DNA of 64,000 nucleotides. Origin: Blasia pusilla. Its lineage: Eukaryota > Marchantiophyta > Marchantiopsida > Blasiales. Shown here one piece after another: positions 12,087 through 23,640 of the stretch (positions are counted from its first letter, which is position 1; each line of letters begins with the position of its first letter). The notes under the pieces are model-generated. The model did not search any database. It was given only the letters and a program-made list of their open reading frames with translations, and was not told the origin of the DNA. The position numbers were made by a program, and so were the translations under genes. The DNA lies in the NCBI GenBank assembly GCA_050084515.1, contig CM114273.1, positions 6,076,001-6,140,000 of the forward strand, read 5' to 3'.

Positions 12087-13980
12087 TCTTACTCAAATTA
12101 TTTTGCGCACTACTGGCCTGGTAATTCCGGGGATTTTTGGCGTCTGCTTGCTGCTCCATTAATCGATGGATGCGAGGTCTTCCACGCCTAAATTTATGCT
12201 TTTCCGTCTCCCTGGCCATCATGTCCAGACCGCTGTACGTGGATCTTAATTCGCGTTCTAGCCAATTAGTTATGTCACTGTTCAAAATTCCTCTAGTCTT
12301 CGGGGTTTGCTTGTCGTTTCTCTTTCTTCCTGATCATGAACGCTTTTTCCCAAAGTCGTTTTGAACATGGTAAGTATCTCTTCCTGTTTCCATCTTCTTT
12401 CTATTGTAGGATCTTGAGCGACTACTGGGATACATATTACCTCATGCTTCTATGGAGAAGCTTGGGATGCCATGTGTTCTTGTCGTGCTCGTTCGGACCG
12501 TGTTCTGCTGCACAAAAAATATGAGATTGGCGTTGGAATTCGTCCAAGCCCTGACGATACAAACATGTATCTGATCGATTGCTGATGCACAAAATCGTCG
12601 CCATGTTAATCTTGAAAGGTTTTGAAACCTTCCGCGCACGCGAGCACTCATCTAAGACTTCGGTCATGCACTTGATATCGATGAGGGTGCGGTGAGGATT
12701 AGATTGCCCACAGCCGACGACAGATCAAGAAACTGTATTCTAGACAGGAGAAAATTGAGATGCTCCAGTCAATTTGCACAGGAGCTAGCACTTTGAGGAG
12801 AGTCTTACTTCGCAGATCCGGACTAGAGGATCTGCGAACACATATGTAATTCACTTTCGTACTTTGGGATGCGGTGTATGCTCTAAACTATGCGCTAGTT
12901 AGTAAGAATGAAAGGACTGTCCCCTTTGAGCTTCCAAACAGTCTGAGGTCTGGCCTGACTGGAAATCCGTCTTTTAAATCTTCTTAAGCCAGCTCCCCAC
13001 AGCATGTGCGCGGCAACAAACTGCTCGTCTTACACAAGGCAAGAGATCTGTTATAATCAACTATTAGACTCATGTACTACTCCATTTTCTGTCAGATTAT
13101 CGAAAATCTTGAGCAGGTAATAAGTTTTCCGTTATTTGTTGATGAAAGTACTGCTTAGTTCGTATAACATATGTGAATTCGAAGTAGAGTGACCGTGTGA
13201 TTCATTGCGATTACCGAAGAGTTGTGATGACGCGAATTTGAGACCACTTGAGCCAACAATTCACGTTCATAAACTACTCATAGGCGGCTACGTACCCATG
13301 AAAAGGCTTCTCGATCGCTACATATGACTCCAATTCTACTTTTGTGTCCAGTCTTACTTCCAGTACGCGCGCGTGCTGTCGATCGCTACTTACCGATGTA
13401 TGTCTCTGTCTGGAGAGTTTCAAAGCGAGAGGAAAAAATTACGCTTCCAGGTTGTGGAAGTAGGTTGGAGCCATTCTGGTGGCCGAATGAGTGGAAAGTT
13501 GCTTGCATGTTCTCCTGATTATTCATGAAAGACAGATGCTCATAGAAGAGGTAGCCGGAGTACTCGTGCGCTAATTTAATTGGAGTTCACGAGAGAAAAT
13601 TTAGATTGCCTAGCGCCATGTGGGAAACAGATCAGTGAAGCGCTATCTCAGACATCTGGATTCAGGAGTTCAAAAGCCACGCATACATGTGAATTACGCT
13701 CGGAGAGTACCAGTCTTCGAGCTCTACACTTAAAAGTACTCGAGCTACTTACTACACAAGGGCATATTACTTTTCACCAACGTCCCCGGCCAGTGTCGAT
13801 GATTTTAACCCTTGGCGCAACTGCCTTTGAACTCTCGCTCGAAGCATTGCATTCTCCATAAGAGTTATCATCCGTCGTGCAAACTCTACGTTCTCGAAAT
13901 AGGGTTTTGGCTGCAGTTCTACGCGATAGCTAAACCTTCTGAAGTACGGGAGCATGAGTTTAGTTTGGCACTTGTAGTGA

Positions 13981-13991
13981 CCCCCCCCCCC
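13981..13991. repeat. Poly-C tract, 11 bases
   Basis: An uninterrupted run of 11 C on the plus strand. It is a likely slippage site and a place where sequence length may be unreliable. Confidence 0.9.
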
Positions 13992-15663
13992 AAAGGCAGT
14001 TGGCTCGAATGAGTCAATCAATTCTCAGATGATCTATTCCTTAGGCTTGAGGCGTTTCAAGATTAGGGCATCAGAAGTGCAAATCGACGCATGAGAAGTG
14101 CATACGCTAACAACGATTTTAGATCGCTAGGTTCACTGCCATGCTATCTGGTGCATCGGTACAAAGATATGATCGACATTATAAGATTCATAAGTTCTCG
14201 CGCGCTACTTTGGTAGCGGAAGGAGTGAACTAGCAAGCACCATCCATTGGAGGCAATCTTTGTACTAGGACTGTTCGCACCACAGGTGTACAGGTCACTC
14301 CGATCCATGGCCAATGAAAGGAAGATGCTGAACGTAGTAACACCACGCAGCCATATGCATGTGATCTCCCCAGTCGCGTGTACGAGACACCTCGCAACAG
14401 CGGCAATGCAGTCGCTCGCAGCTTGAATCCGAATCTCACGTATACTCCAAACACACACTTGTTCGGAACTGCAGCTGGTGCTGGAAATGCTCCCGAGGTT
14501 GTCTGAGCAAAATCTGCTCGTGCGAAGTTCAAGGACGCGAGATTCCGTGGAACAACCATCATGGCTCCAGGAGCACATGTACATACCATCATTTTCAAGA
14601 GCTAGTTAATTATGGAGATACAGGCTACCACAAACCAGGAGCGTTGCATGTGGACAAATGCTGGTAGGATTGGAGGTGCAGCAAACTTGACAATCTCGGG
14701 ATCTTTCTTGGAATGGAGGGACGTGATGGTCGCATACATCCTGAGCTTGGCACGACCTCCAGAAAGCCTGGTCTCTGCTTGCTTGCCACAGCCGCGTCCT
14801 CAGCTATGTACATCAGAACCTTCACTGACCTTCGCTCTCTTCTGATCATGACTGCGATCACTTTTTTCGGTGAGGCTTGTGCCGCCTACGACTTCTGCAT
14901 GCGCAATCTCAACGGCCTGCCTGCAGTAATCTGTGCTTGTTAGATTGAACTCAATCGTCTTAACAACGAACCGGCAGTCACGACGAAGGAAGGAGGGCTC
15001 ACTACACACGGCACTCGATGTGCTCGATCTCTAAATACGTGCGAATATGCTTCGCCCTTCCTCGATGTCGACATCTATTAGGCGCAGCCGGAAGGGGTGG
15101 CCTTCGATAAACTGTTGCCTACAACAGTGCGGCACCGAACGACAATCGATGGGATATCCCATCATGAAGGTGAGATTCGGGGGGCGCCGGCTGCGGGAGA
15201 ACTGTAACCGGAGCTGCAGCGCAGCGCAGCGAGGTCGAGGCGGGGTGAGTGTGCGGCATCTGCGGATCTAATCATTTACTTGTGACTTTCGTCGATGGAT
15301 GCGAGCGACTTGCGAGGAATGAACTTGAGGCCCCCAGCGGCCCAGCCCGAACAGCGGTCGAGTCTTCCGCGGTCGAGCTTGAATTGGCGGTGCAGAGCGG
15401 ACAATTCGAAAAGCGCGATGCAGAATCCAAAGGTTCGTTATTAGTGACTAACACGCTAAAATGGAAAAATGACAGATGCTGCTCGGACCGCTTTTTAGGT
15501 TATTATGTTGGAGGTCTACGTACGCGCGCTGCCATAGCCAGGCCAGCACTTTTCCCGTTCCGACTTTCGATGCAGATTCTTCTCTTTGATTTTCTTGCTT
15601 CCTTTCGAGGTTCGTCACCTTCTCCACGCACTATGATGACTTGGCACGAAGTCAACACAGTTA

Positions 15664-15721
15664 GTCATTCTTTCTTGGGAAGTTTCTCCCAAGAGAGAAT
15701 GACCAGTTTCTCTGAAACTGG
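15664..15721. repeat. Two back-to-back hairpins
   Basis: First hairpin: arms 15664-15680 and 15687-15703, 17 bp with one mismatch and a six-base loop. It is followed at once by a second: CCAGTTTC and GAAACTGG around TCT (15703-15721). Function is unknown. The arms are too short for a typical plant microRNA precursor. Confidence 0.6.
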
Positions 15722-16373
15722 GCCGTCCTTACGACTTACTTGGTCATCTGACATTCAAAAATCTAGGATTCTAGGACCCTAAGGTAAGATCCGTTCCCAA
15801 CTGAGTCAGTAGTAACTGCGGCGGATCACGAGTGCTAGTTCTAGTTCTAGATACACAATACAGCTCTTAGATTCAATGCAGATGCAGTGGTAGGTAGCTC
15901 TGTGACATTTCGCTCCGGAATTACTAACAGGAAGTACTACTTGTAAGTCGTGCGCATCTCACTCTCGCCACCAAGTTCTCCAGGCTATGGCGTAACGTGC
16001 CCTGCAGACTTCGGACGCGCCTTTCCTTCATGAGTGCATGGCATGCACGCCAGGGAGTTCTCACCTTTATAGAGAAAATCACCCGTCGGACGATCGACAG
16101 CTTTATCGTTGTGAATCTATAGGTGTAAGAACTCCGGAGAGTATCCGATCCCCGGACCACTGCGCACAGAGAAGGTTTCTTCATAGTGCCTTGGTGTACA
16201 GTTGGCTTGCTCAACGGTTATTCATTGAGCATTGCGGCGACAAATCTAGAGGTTCAAAGTTTGAGATCGCGAAGTCTGGACATCGACCACAATAGCTGCT
16301 GATAAGCATGTATGCAGTGCAGTGTTCACAAAGTTCATTGGGGCCATGAATGAAACTGTGATTCTGTGTGGGA

Positions 16374-16410
16374 GTTCGATTCCGTGGTTGACACGGCCAT
16401 GGAATCGAAC
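16374..16410. repeat. 14-bp inverted repeat with B-box-like arm
   Basis: GTTCGATTCCGTGG at 16374-16387 pairs with CCATGGAATCGAAC at 16397-16410 (one mismatch). The arm contains GTTCGATTCC, which resembles a tRNA T-arm/B-box, but no tRNA cloverleaf can be drawn around it. Confidence 0.5.
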
Positions 16411-17340
16411 TTATGGATGTCGAAGTCGTTTAACGGTTTATTAGACCCGGTCGTGGACGAGTTTCTCACTGACGTTCATTGACAAATGGAGCTCTCATGT
16501 TGACCACGTCTGACGAATCTGCAGTCAAATCCAGAATCCACACTTGCAATTTTCATCATCGATTACGAACAGTACAAGGGTGGTTTCTAGTCATTGAAGT
16601 CACCACAAGGAGTTTGCCATCGGGAGGCCACCGGTCGGTATCTTTTCAAAGTCGTTTAGCACTGGGCATCATACATGTCACCTCCACCATATCTCCTTTG
16701 CATTATCACAGGTCTGTTCGTTTCCGTCCTGTCCCAACTATATGTGCTCCATTTGGAAGCAAAGGTCTCACCAACGAGATTACTCTACGTGTTGAATAGT
16801 CCCAAGTGATCTCATGACATATGTGACCATTGACCACGATCGCTGGAGCCCATGCCGTCGAAGAAATAGCGGCCTGAGAATGTGATCTCCTGATCCAACA
16901 TTGACCTCTCTGCTGAATCCCCATGCATTGACGCCATATGTTGTGAGTAGCCTATAGAACCCGAACAGTACCTATGATGATCTCACTCCACCAGTAGTGC
17001 CTTGCTCCATGAGTTGAATACTGGGCGAACGTGTGATCTTAGTGCATGAGTGATCGTCGTGCAAATCCGATTTAGTGGGCATCACATCACCTCCGGGATC
17101 TCACTGGTTCCCAGAGGTGAAAACAATTTCGCAGATTGGAAGTCCTCAAGGAAAGAGCATAAACTTGGGATCTTGCTGCACCTCACATGACTGTGATTGA
17201 CTCGCATCCGTTGAATTCATAGCCTCGAGTCGCAACAAGCCCTCTTCCTCCGGCTCTTCCTTCCTTCCACCCTTTTCCTCCAGAGTCCAGTACCTGACTT
17301 GAAGTCAATACCCTACCCTAAACGGTGACCCCATCCAGCA

Positions 17341-18548
17341 TCTAGAATCTAGATTCCACAATCCTTGCGAGAGTGACTCGCACCTGTTGAGAGGCCCCAA
17401 TTCTCGTCCTTTTCTGGCCTCATCAGTCGTGCCAACGCTTCCCACATCTCGAAATGCCCACTTAATAGTAGCCATAGTTGTTGTTGTGAGTTTGGTCGAT
17501 AGGGGTGACTGCCCCCTTCTTTCTTTTCAGGGGTGTGTTTTTGCTCTCCATGATCCCCTCCTTTGTATCTATATGGGTTTTCCAATAGGGTTATCTTTTT
17601 TTCATTTGGAAAGACATCCATCGTACTGATTCCATTCCTCAACACAACATATCTGGACCTTCTCTAATTTCCGTTGCGTCTGGAGGAACTTCTTCTCTAT
17701 CTGTCGGGTTCCCGGTAACGGAGTACAGTCGGTTCGGTTGGTGTGACACTGTGAGTTGGTCGTCCGTCCATCTTAGGACGGATTCCTAACATGGACGGAG
17801 TTCTCACAGCCACGGAGGTCCTCCAAAGGCCTGCTCACCCGGAGCCACTTCTCCTTTAGCTGTCTTATATTATTATTATTTGGAATCCCCTATGACAAAT
17901 AGTAATTTGATTAGACAAATTAAGCCCTTTGAGAGGAGGGAGAAAGAAAAAAACAACAAGGGTCGTAATAATGCTATCATCGTTTGTTCATTAAAAAAAA
18001 CTCACCAATTTCTGGGAGAGATTGTAATTATTAAAAAGACTGGGATTTTAATTTATGATGGAATGGGTATAATATCTTCCACTTTCAAGGCATAGCACAG
18101 CAAGGGTTTTACTCTACTACTCCAGTATAGTTATAGGTGGAGATATAGAGAGCAGAGGTCGGTCATGAAGGGAGCAACTTTAGGCTAGCTTTTGGATTGC
18201 CAAGGGTGGATTCCAAAATCTAAGCACCAAGGATCGTATAGGAGTAGAGATAAGAGGGACCCCAACCAAACCTATCCATGTATAGATAACTCTCTCTCTC
18301 TCTTTGAGCTTATCATCCATATTTGACCATATCTACGAACCTAGGGAAGGTTGTATATATCGTATCGGTCAAACAATCATAAGAGAGGAGTCTTTGGCAC
18401 TTTGAATGGTCCTCCTCCCGTTACGAATGAGCTTTTCCCCGACAGAGTTGGAACCGCGACAAAAGCCTCCAAGTCCCTCATCTCTCTCTAGGAGAATTCC
18501 GTAATGGTTTGCTCTCTTTATTATTTAAAAGTAAAACGATATGGTCTC
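17341..18548. other. No gene seen
   Basis: A/T-rich and simple-sequence-rich DNA with short frames only. It may be the 3' UTR and flank of the LINE fragment on the minus strand just to the right. A short CT run occurs at about 18290-18302. Confidence 0.3.
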
Positions 18549-19254
18549 TCACTGGCCCTTAAAGTGGAAATATTTTTGTATGCAATAGAAAAGGAGAAAA
18601 TTTATAATAATATATATATAAATAGAAAATAGGATGGGAAACCCATCAGGATACAAATGAGGGGGCATAGAGAGCCAAAAAAAACCCCAAGGGCTAAAAC
18701 CGGCCCCGAGGAGAAAGAAGGGGGCCTTCCCCCCTAGCAACCAAAATCACGGACAGAAGAGACAATATCAACAACACCTAGAGAACTATGACTACTACTA
18801 AGTGGGCCTCTAGCATTGGCGTCTCCAACCGCCTGAGCCCGCCGCAAAAGCCCATTTGTCTGGGCACGCTGCAAAGTTATGGAGACCGTTGCCTACAATA
18901 AAGTATCGCAGTGGCTAAGGACAACCCATTTCTCGACTGGAGATGATGGGCGCAATCCATAAGGAACGAGTCAAACCTCTCCCCCATAGGGTACATCTCA
19001 ATGGCTAGGGGGATGAATCGATGTCCGTCATGAAGTCGACTATAAATGTGGGTCTTTTTTACCGCCGCCGCCGCTCCTTGTAGTAATCTCCCTTGTGCCA
19101 CCACTTGGGCTCGCACCGCCTCCCGCGTAGGATCTGTCACTACAACATCCGCTACCACCACCTTAGACTCCCGCGTCATGTAGAGATGAGCACGGATAAG
19201 GGTCGTAATAATTCTATGGAAAATGAGAGACGATGGAGTGCTCCCGAAAGCCAT
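18549..19254 (-). mobile_element. 5'-truncated LINE (L1-like) 3' fragment
   Basis: The minus-strand frame 18877-19254 resembles the C-terminal tail that follows reverse transcriptase in many plant LINE ORF2 proteins. It has VVVADVVVTDPTRE, an Ala-rich helix, then a KKTHIYSRL/FIPLAIEMYPMGERFD/FLMDCAHHL pattern (Asp/Pro/Thr-Arg, 'Pro-Leu-Ala-Ile-Glu', and a closing Asp-Cys-Ala). The frame continues degraded to about 18550. No reverse-transcriptase core is present, so this is a 5'-truncated dead copy, the usual fate of LINE insertions. The identification rests on remembered family pattern only. No target duplication was found. Confidence 0.4.
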
Positions 19255-19755
19255 AAGAACTGCTGGCTGCAGGGCAAGTTGAACACGGGCAGCCCGGCCT
19301 TCCCCGGCCTTCCGGAGGAACGAAACATATTGTACTAGTATTATGAGGAAAAGACCTTTAGTTCTTCTTGTTAAGACTTATAATTCTTTTTGTTAACACT
19401 TAGTTAAATATTCTTGTACACGGGTGTTCCCAAACCCTGTTGAACCTACGACTAGTAATGGGTTCTGATATTTCAGGCCATTGATATTTACTTCTAAACA
19501 TATTTTGTGGATCTTGTTGCCCGGGAACGCTGGCCCTACAAACAATAAATATATGCAATTTCGCAAATGTGAGCAATAATAATGGACAATCAGTGGACGT
19601 AATTCAAAGTGGATAAGCACACTCAAAAGTGTCACCGGAAGTACGAAGGTCCTCACGGAATCGTCGTTTAGGGCCTAAACGACTCCACCATATTCTTAAG
19701 GCTCTCGATAGTCCGAGAGATCAAAGCCTTTATGGTTCCAATTCCTCCCACCTAA
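19255..19755. other. Left flank of Gypsy-type element 1
   Basis: No coding pattern. A frame at 19393-19656 (minus) has no recognisable motif. The segment ends at the target duplication of element 1. Confidence 0.4.
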
Positions 19756-19759
19756 AGTA
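19756..19759. repeat. Target-site duplication of element 1 (left)
   Basis: AGTA precedes the element end TGTCGTGC. The same AGTA follows the other end (GACGTGACA) at 30103-30106. Bases beyond the duplication (TGTCG) happen to resemble the element end, so the exact length is slightly ambiguous. Confidence 0.6.
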
Positions 19760-19887
19760 TGTCGTGCGCATACACATCGCTACACAACATACATAGCTGT
19801 CACCGAACACACACACAAACACGCATGATCCCATGCTAACTCATGGCATCCAAACAACGAGACAAGAAGTACCAAAATATCTCCAAT
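19760..19887 (-). repeat. Terminal repeat A' of element 1
   Basis: This 128-bp segment is repeated at 20406-20533 with about three differences. It forms the outer 3' end of the element and ends in GCACGACA next to the target duplication. It does not follow the 5' copy of B, where an ordinary LTR would require it. Confidence 0.85.
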
Positions 19888-20403
19888 TAAAGTAAGCTCC
19901 CATCTCTGTCTCCACCATCTCACACCATAGCTCTCAAAGGTGTGCACTCTCTCTCATGTCAAACCAAACCCACTCTCCTAATGAGAGGCTTGGGTTACAC
20001 TCACAAGGCAAGGTACCATAGCTCCGCCGCCTCATGCTAAGAGGTTCAACAAAGAGAGAATGAGCTCTCAAGCTCTCTCTCTCCTTGAGGTATACCCCTC
20101 CCCTCTCCCAAGCTCTCTCCATGGTAACCTATTCTCCCAAGTCACCTCCTTGGCTCTTGACCTGATGTAGGAGGTCAAGGGCCACTTACCAAAAATATTA
20201 AGTCGATCATATACTCAAAATGGTACTTACCTAAAATAGTAAGTTCCTCAATATGGCTCCAAATGAGCCGAAACGAAGGGGAAACCTGCTATCTCAGGTT
20301 TCCAAGGGCCTCAGCAGATCACCCTCGACCTACTGGGTGTGTCCTCCACTAATCATGAAGGCGCTCTATTAGATCCCACCGATCTTTCCTAAAAGACGTG
20401 ACA
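19888..20403 (-). repeat. Repeat B, 3' copy, of element 1
   Basis: 516 bp, matching 29587-30102. In element sense it starts TGTCACGTC and ends GCTTACTTTA. It probably carries promoter and polyadenylation signals, as an LTR would. It is separated from the inner A copy by GC, giving the palindromic junction GACAGCTGTC. Confidence 0.9.
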
Positions 20404-20405
20404 GC

Positions 20406-20533
20406 TGTCGTGCGCATACATATCGCTACACAACATACATCGTTGTCACCGAACACACACACAAACACGCATGATCCCATGCTAACTCATGGCATCCAAA
20501 CAACGAGACAAGAAGTACCAAAATATCTCCAAT
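20406..20533 (-). repeat. Inner repeat A of element 1
   Basis: Second copy of the 128-bp repeat, lying between the polypurine tract and the 3' copy of B. Its presence here, together with its absence after the 5' B, makes the B..A-B-A' (split direct repeat) layout. Confidence 0.85.
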
Positions 20534-20542
20534 CGCCCCCCT
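20534..20542 (-). promoter_or_regulatory. Polypurine tract of element 1
   Basis: In element sense, AGGGGGGCG lies directly before repeat A. It is the expected plus-strand primer site. Element 2 has the same AGGGGGGCG at the same place. Confidence 0.75.
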
Positions 20543-20713
20543 AGCTGGTGGTTAGGTCCCTCTAACTCCAGATAGCCATCTATCCCTACCTACCATGACA
20601 TACATCTCTCGGACGCTAAGAGCAAGAAGGCCGGGTGCTCATGTGGCCCCATCGTTAGTCGCCTCCTTGTCATCCATGTCACAGACACAAGTCGGAATGT
20701 AGAACTACCTTCT
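20543..20713. other. 3' untranslated segment of element 1
   Basis: Between the stop of the PHD-finger frame and the polypurine tract. No further coding signal. Element 2 has a similar non-coding stretch (48421-48582). Confidence 0.5.
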
Positions 20714-21200
20714 CTATGTACATCTGGGACACATCCATCGTCCCTGAGGAACCCTAGTGAGAGGTGGCGTCAAACATGCCATATGCCATCCTCTCGAACA
20801 CCCATCACAGACTAGCATCGTGGCCGTACCACGGGCACAACCACACAACATACAACGCAAGCCTGCACGAACTATTGCTAAGCTCGGATCTACTGTACCA
20901 TCAATGTTAGGAAGGTGACATGGCGCACAATTACGCACATGGTCCTTCCATATCATACCATCGCGTCCCTCCAGCAAGAGAACACCCGATGGTAAAATAT
21001 CACGCACTCTCATGATAGTGTGCCCTGCAGTCACATCCAACGTCGTCGGTGCCGTCTGCTGCAAGTAGACATAATCTCCCTGATGAAACCTCCGGATAGT
21101 TGGTCGATAACCACCACCTCGAATAGTCGCATACCTCAACGTATCCCGATGCTGTGCAATCGCCAAGTTCTCAAACGCCATGGGCATCACTCTGCGAAAT
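20714..21200 (-). CDS. Integrase C-terminal region with PHD finger
   Basis: The frame 20714-21190 (158 codons) is the intact C-terminal end of the polyprotein. Residues about 25-75 form a small beta-rich tail with FHQGDYVYLQQ, GVLLLEGRDG and CAPCHLP, comparable in place to the GPY/F or chromodomain tail of Gypsy integrases. Residues about 113-157 are a textbook PHD finger: CMLC, then LVCDGC, WHMAC, LTPPL, and WMCPRC, followed directly by the stop. All eight zinc ligands (Cys4-His-Cys3) are present. PHD fingers commonly read the histone H3 tail. Here one could tether the integration complex to chromatin, as chromodomains do in chromoviruses; that role is inference. Element 2 carries the same domain with all ligands kept despite heavy decay elsewhere. 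Confidence 0.85.
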
Positions 21201-21358
21201 AACTCAGCCCTCTAAGAACATGCTCGCACCCATACATCTGGGTCATCAAGGTTCAACACCTCACCAGCATCTCGACGAATGGCCGCAGGTAAATCTGGCT
21301 CTCGGCCATAAAGTAGCAAGTACGGTGAAAAAGACGCTAAGGATGCCTCGCTGCTGAA

Positions 21359-22088
21359 TCAGATCCCATCGCCCCATGGCAATCGGAGGTCCCAATCTCC
21401 TAGGTGACCTCTCTGCAAGCCATACTTGCGTAAACCCCTCTTCACCGTCTGTACAACTCTCTCCGCTAATCCATCCGCCTCAAGATGATCTCGCTGGTCG
21501 CGGTGGTGGTCGACGCTGATCACACAAGGCCTGGAACTCACCGCAAAACTTGGTACCCTGGTCTGTCAACACCTTAGCCGGTGCGCCATAATGACTCAAC
21601 ACTCTGTCAAGGAAGGCATAAGCTACTCCCTCACTCGCTTTGTCAGGCAATGCAACCAACTCGATCCACTTCGAGAAGTGCTCGACCATCACCAACACAT
21701 AACGACTGTGACGCTCCGTCAAGGGCAAAGGTCCTGCAAAATCCAAACTTCATCTATACCCTAAGCCCATGATCGGTAATGGATGCAACTATGGAGTCGG
21801 AGCATTGAACGATGCTCGGACCCGATCACACACCATGCACCTGGCAACAAACTGCTGAACGTCAGTTTACATGCCTCGCCACCAATACTGAATCTGGAGC
21901 AAGCTATACGTTCGCTTCACCCCAAAGTGACCCAACTCCTCGTGGGCATGCTGCACTAGTCGTGCTCTCTGCAAAGGATGCGGCACTACGCGTACTCTGC
22001 CATCCTCCCAAACCCTCAAAACATGTGTCCCCTCCCAACGGAACCGTCTGGCCCGCTGTAGGATCCGATCCCGCTCTCTAGCATCCAT
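21359..22088 (-). pseudogene. Gypsy-type DDE integrase (interrupted)
   Basis: Joins element cDNA into host DNA. The N-terminal zinc-binding part is in the frame 21867-22088 (HAHEELGHFGVKR) with its Cys pair (CMVCD) just downstream. The core follows at 21480-21746: MDFAGPLPL with the first Asp, VEHFSKWIELVALPDKAS, and LTDQGTKF with the second Asp. Further pieces continue to 21359 in another frame. Stops and frame changes separate the parts, so no full integrase can be made from this copy. This is clearly a retroviral-type integrase, not a tyrosine recombinase, which matters for interpreting the rotated repeats. Confidence 0.85.
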
Positions 22089-22248
22089 GATGCTCGCAAG
22101 CTGCCGGTACGAAGGTACTCTAAGACTACTCCATCATCATGAATATCTCGGCCACTTGTCGTGTCCTCACTGGCCTCGGAATCCAAGGACTCTCCACTAG
22201 ACCTCGCCATCGAAGTCTCCACACTCTGGCTCTCCATAGCCAACATGC

Positions 22249-22960
22249 CTAAATAGGCTGACGCGTGCCATCCTGGCACCGACTCCTCATCACTCTCTCC
22301 ATGCCATCGAGCTCCAGTGCCGATCTCGCCGGGCATGGGTTACGACTCAACCCATCTCGCATCCTGGTTGAGCGCCCCAGTCTATGTACCACCTGAAAAT
22401 CATACTCGCAACAACAGAGCCCATCTCGCAAGCTTCCCTATAAGCTTGCCGGACTCCATCAACCACTTTAGTGGTTGATGATCGATGATGATGGTAAAGG
22501 GGTTGCCGAATAAGTAACACTGAAATGCGCGACATTTCCCCACACCGAGCCAAGCACTCACCCTCATACGAGCCAGATGCCGCCTCTGCAGCATTGTTCG
22601 AGCGGCTAGCGTAAGCCACCACGAACTCTCTACCCTCATCATCATCTTTGGGTGAGCACCGCTCCAAGCCCCAACATGCTCCAAGGTGCAATCGAAAGGA
22701 CGCCCCCGATCGGTCTCCTCAAGATGGGTGCGGACGCCAACCCGCCTTGAGCAATTGAAATGCTTGCTCCTGCTCATCCCCAGTGCCACTCGTGATCCAC
22801 CTTGGTTAGCAAGGTCGCGCTAACCCGCAATCGAATCAATCCCTTGACGTATCGCCGATAGAAGTTCGCCAATCCCATGAATGCGTGAACACGGCTCACA
22901 TCTGTAGGGCGTGGAATGCGTGAGATAGCCTCTACCTTCGTCTGCTGAACATCAACTGGG
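22249..22960 (-). pseudogene. RNase H region of element 1 (frameshifted)
   Basis: Degrades genome RNA during reverse transcription. Pieces in different frames carry the Gypsy RNase H pattern: an AFMGLANFYRRYVKG connector, then a LE..GAW patch, FVVAYASRSNN, YEGECLA, and the HHRSSTTKV / DHQPLKWL region. At least two frameshifts break it. Corresponding pieces in element 2 align in the same order. Confidence 0.75.
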
Positions 22961-23640
22961 TCATACGCTATACCCTGGGTATAGCGTATGACCCAAGTAC
23001 TCAATCTGGTTGTAGAAGAACTTGCACTTGCTTGGATGTAGCTTCAGCCCATGTAATTGCAATCGTCGGAACACCTCCTCTAGATGTTGCTCATGCTCCT
23101 CAACCGTGGCGCTAAAGACTACAATGTCATCAATATAACACCTAGCAAAATCCAGACCAGCCAAGATCCTATCCATGACCCTTTGAAACTCAGCCGGGGC
23201 GTTCTTTAACCCAAATGGTAAGAACCGCCACTGGTACAGACAATCCTTCCCGTGAGGATCGATGCCCCAAAATTCCGTCTTCTGCCTGTCCTCCAATCTG
23301 ATAGGCAGCTGATGGTATCCGGCTTGAAAATCCAATGAACTGAAGACCTTTGCGTGACCTATCGCATCAAAGATCTCCTCAGGGGTGGGCATGGCATACC
23401 TATCGGACTTTGTCTGCCGATTGATAGGTCGGTAATCCCCACACATCCGCCTATTCGTCCAGTTTCCATGCACATCCTTCTTGGCGGGCATGACAGTGGC
23501 AGATGCATACTCCCCATGCGACATCTCCACTAGTCTGCTCCGACCAAGTCCTGGCTCCTATCCTGAATGAGAGCCCTCTCCATATCACTGTACCTGTAGG
23601 GTCGTCGGAAGATCGGTGTATCACTCGATAACTCAATGCG
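22961..23640 (-). CDS. Gypsy-type reverse transcriptase
   Basis: RNA- and DNA-dependent DNA polymerase of element 1. The 189-codon frame 22961-23530 holds the palm core: MCGDYRPINRQT, SSLDFQAGYHQLP with the first catalytic Asp, FLPFGLKNAPAEFQRVM, then CYIDDIVVFS with the YIDD box, and YLGH. The leading fingers part (SHGEYASATV, and RRPYRYS upstream at about 23600) lies partly in the neighbouring frame. The sequence is Ty3/Gypsy type, not Copia. The core is uninterrupted and all catalytic Asp residues are present. It directly follows the methyltransferase region. Confidence 0.9.

Larger units (their letters stand above)
12087..17340. other. Intergenic; scattered unassigned frames
   Basis: The first part is the 3' UTR of the small HSP gene. 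Further on, frames of 60-177 codons occur on both strands (for example 14144-14598 minus, 14713-14943 plus, 15249-15782 plus), often overlapping. None shows a domain I can name. A GC-richer patch at 15.1-15.45 kb encodes an Ala/Glu/Ser-rich stretch (plus strand) that might be a first exon or 5' UTR. Two hairpin structures and a C-tract are listed separately. Confidence 0.35.

Noticed and set aside
16374-16410. tRNA gene suggested by the GTTCGATTCC box
   Set aside because: The box is half of a simple inverted repeat. No A box, acceptor stem or anticodon arm can be placed.
16479-16924. Possible glyoxal-oxidase-like fragments on the minus strand
   Set aside because: Only a loose likeness in two short stretches (around 'DYSTRRV' and 'DRWPPDGKLLVV') in broken frames, with no catalytic residues in order.
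19760-20533. A-B-A' block as a simple assembly duplication
   Set aside because: Element 2, with different repeat sequences, shows the same layout, and the A and B copies have diverged from each other.
20714-21190. Chromodomain at the integrase C-terminus
   Set aside because: The region lacks the chromodomain aromatic cage pattern. The clear zinc-ligand spacing identifies a PHD finger.
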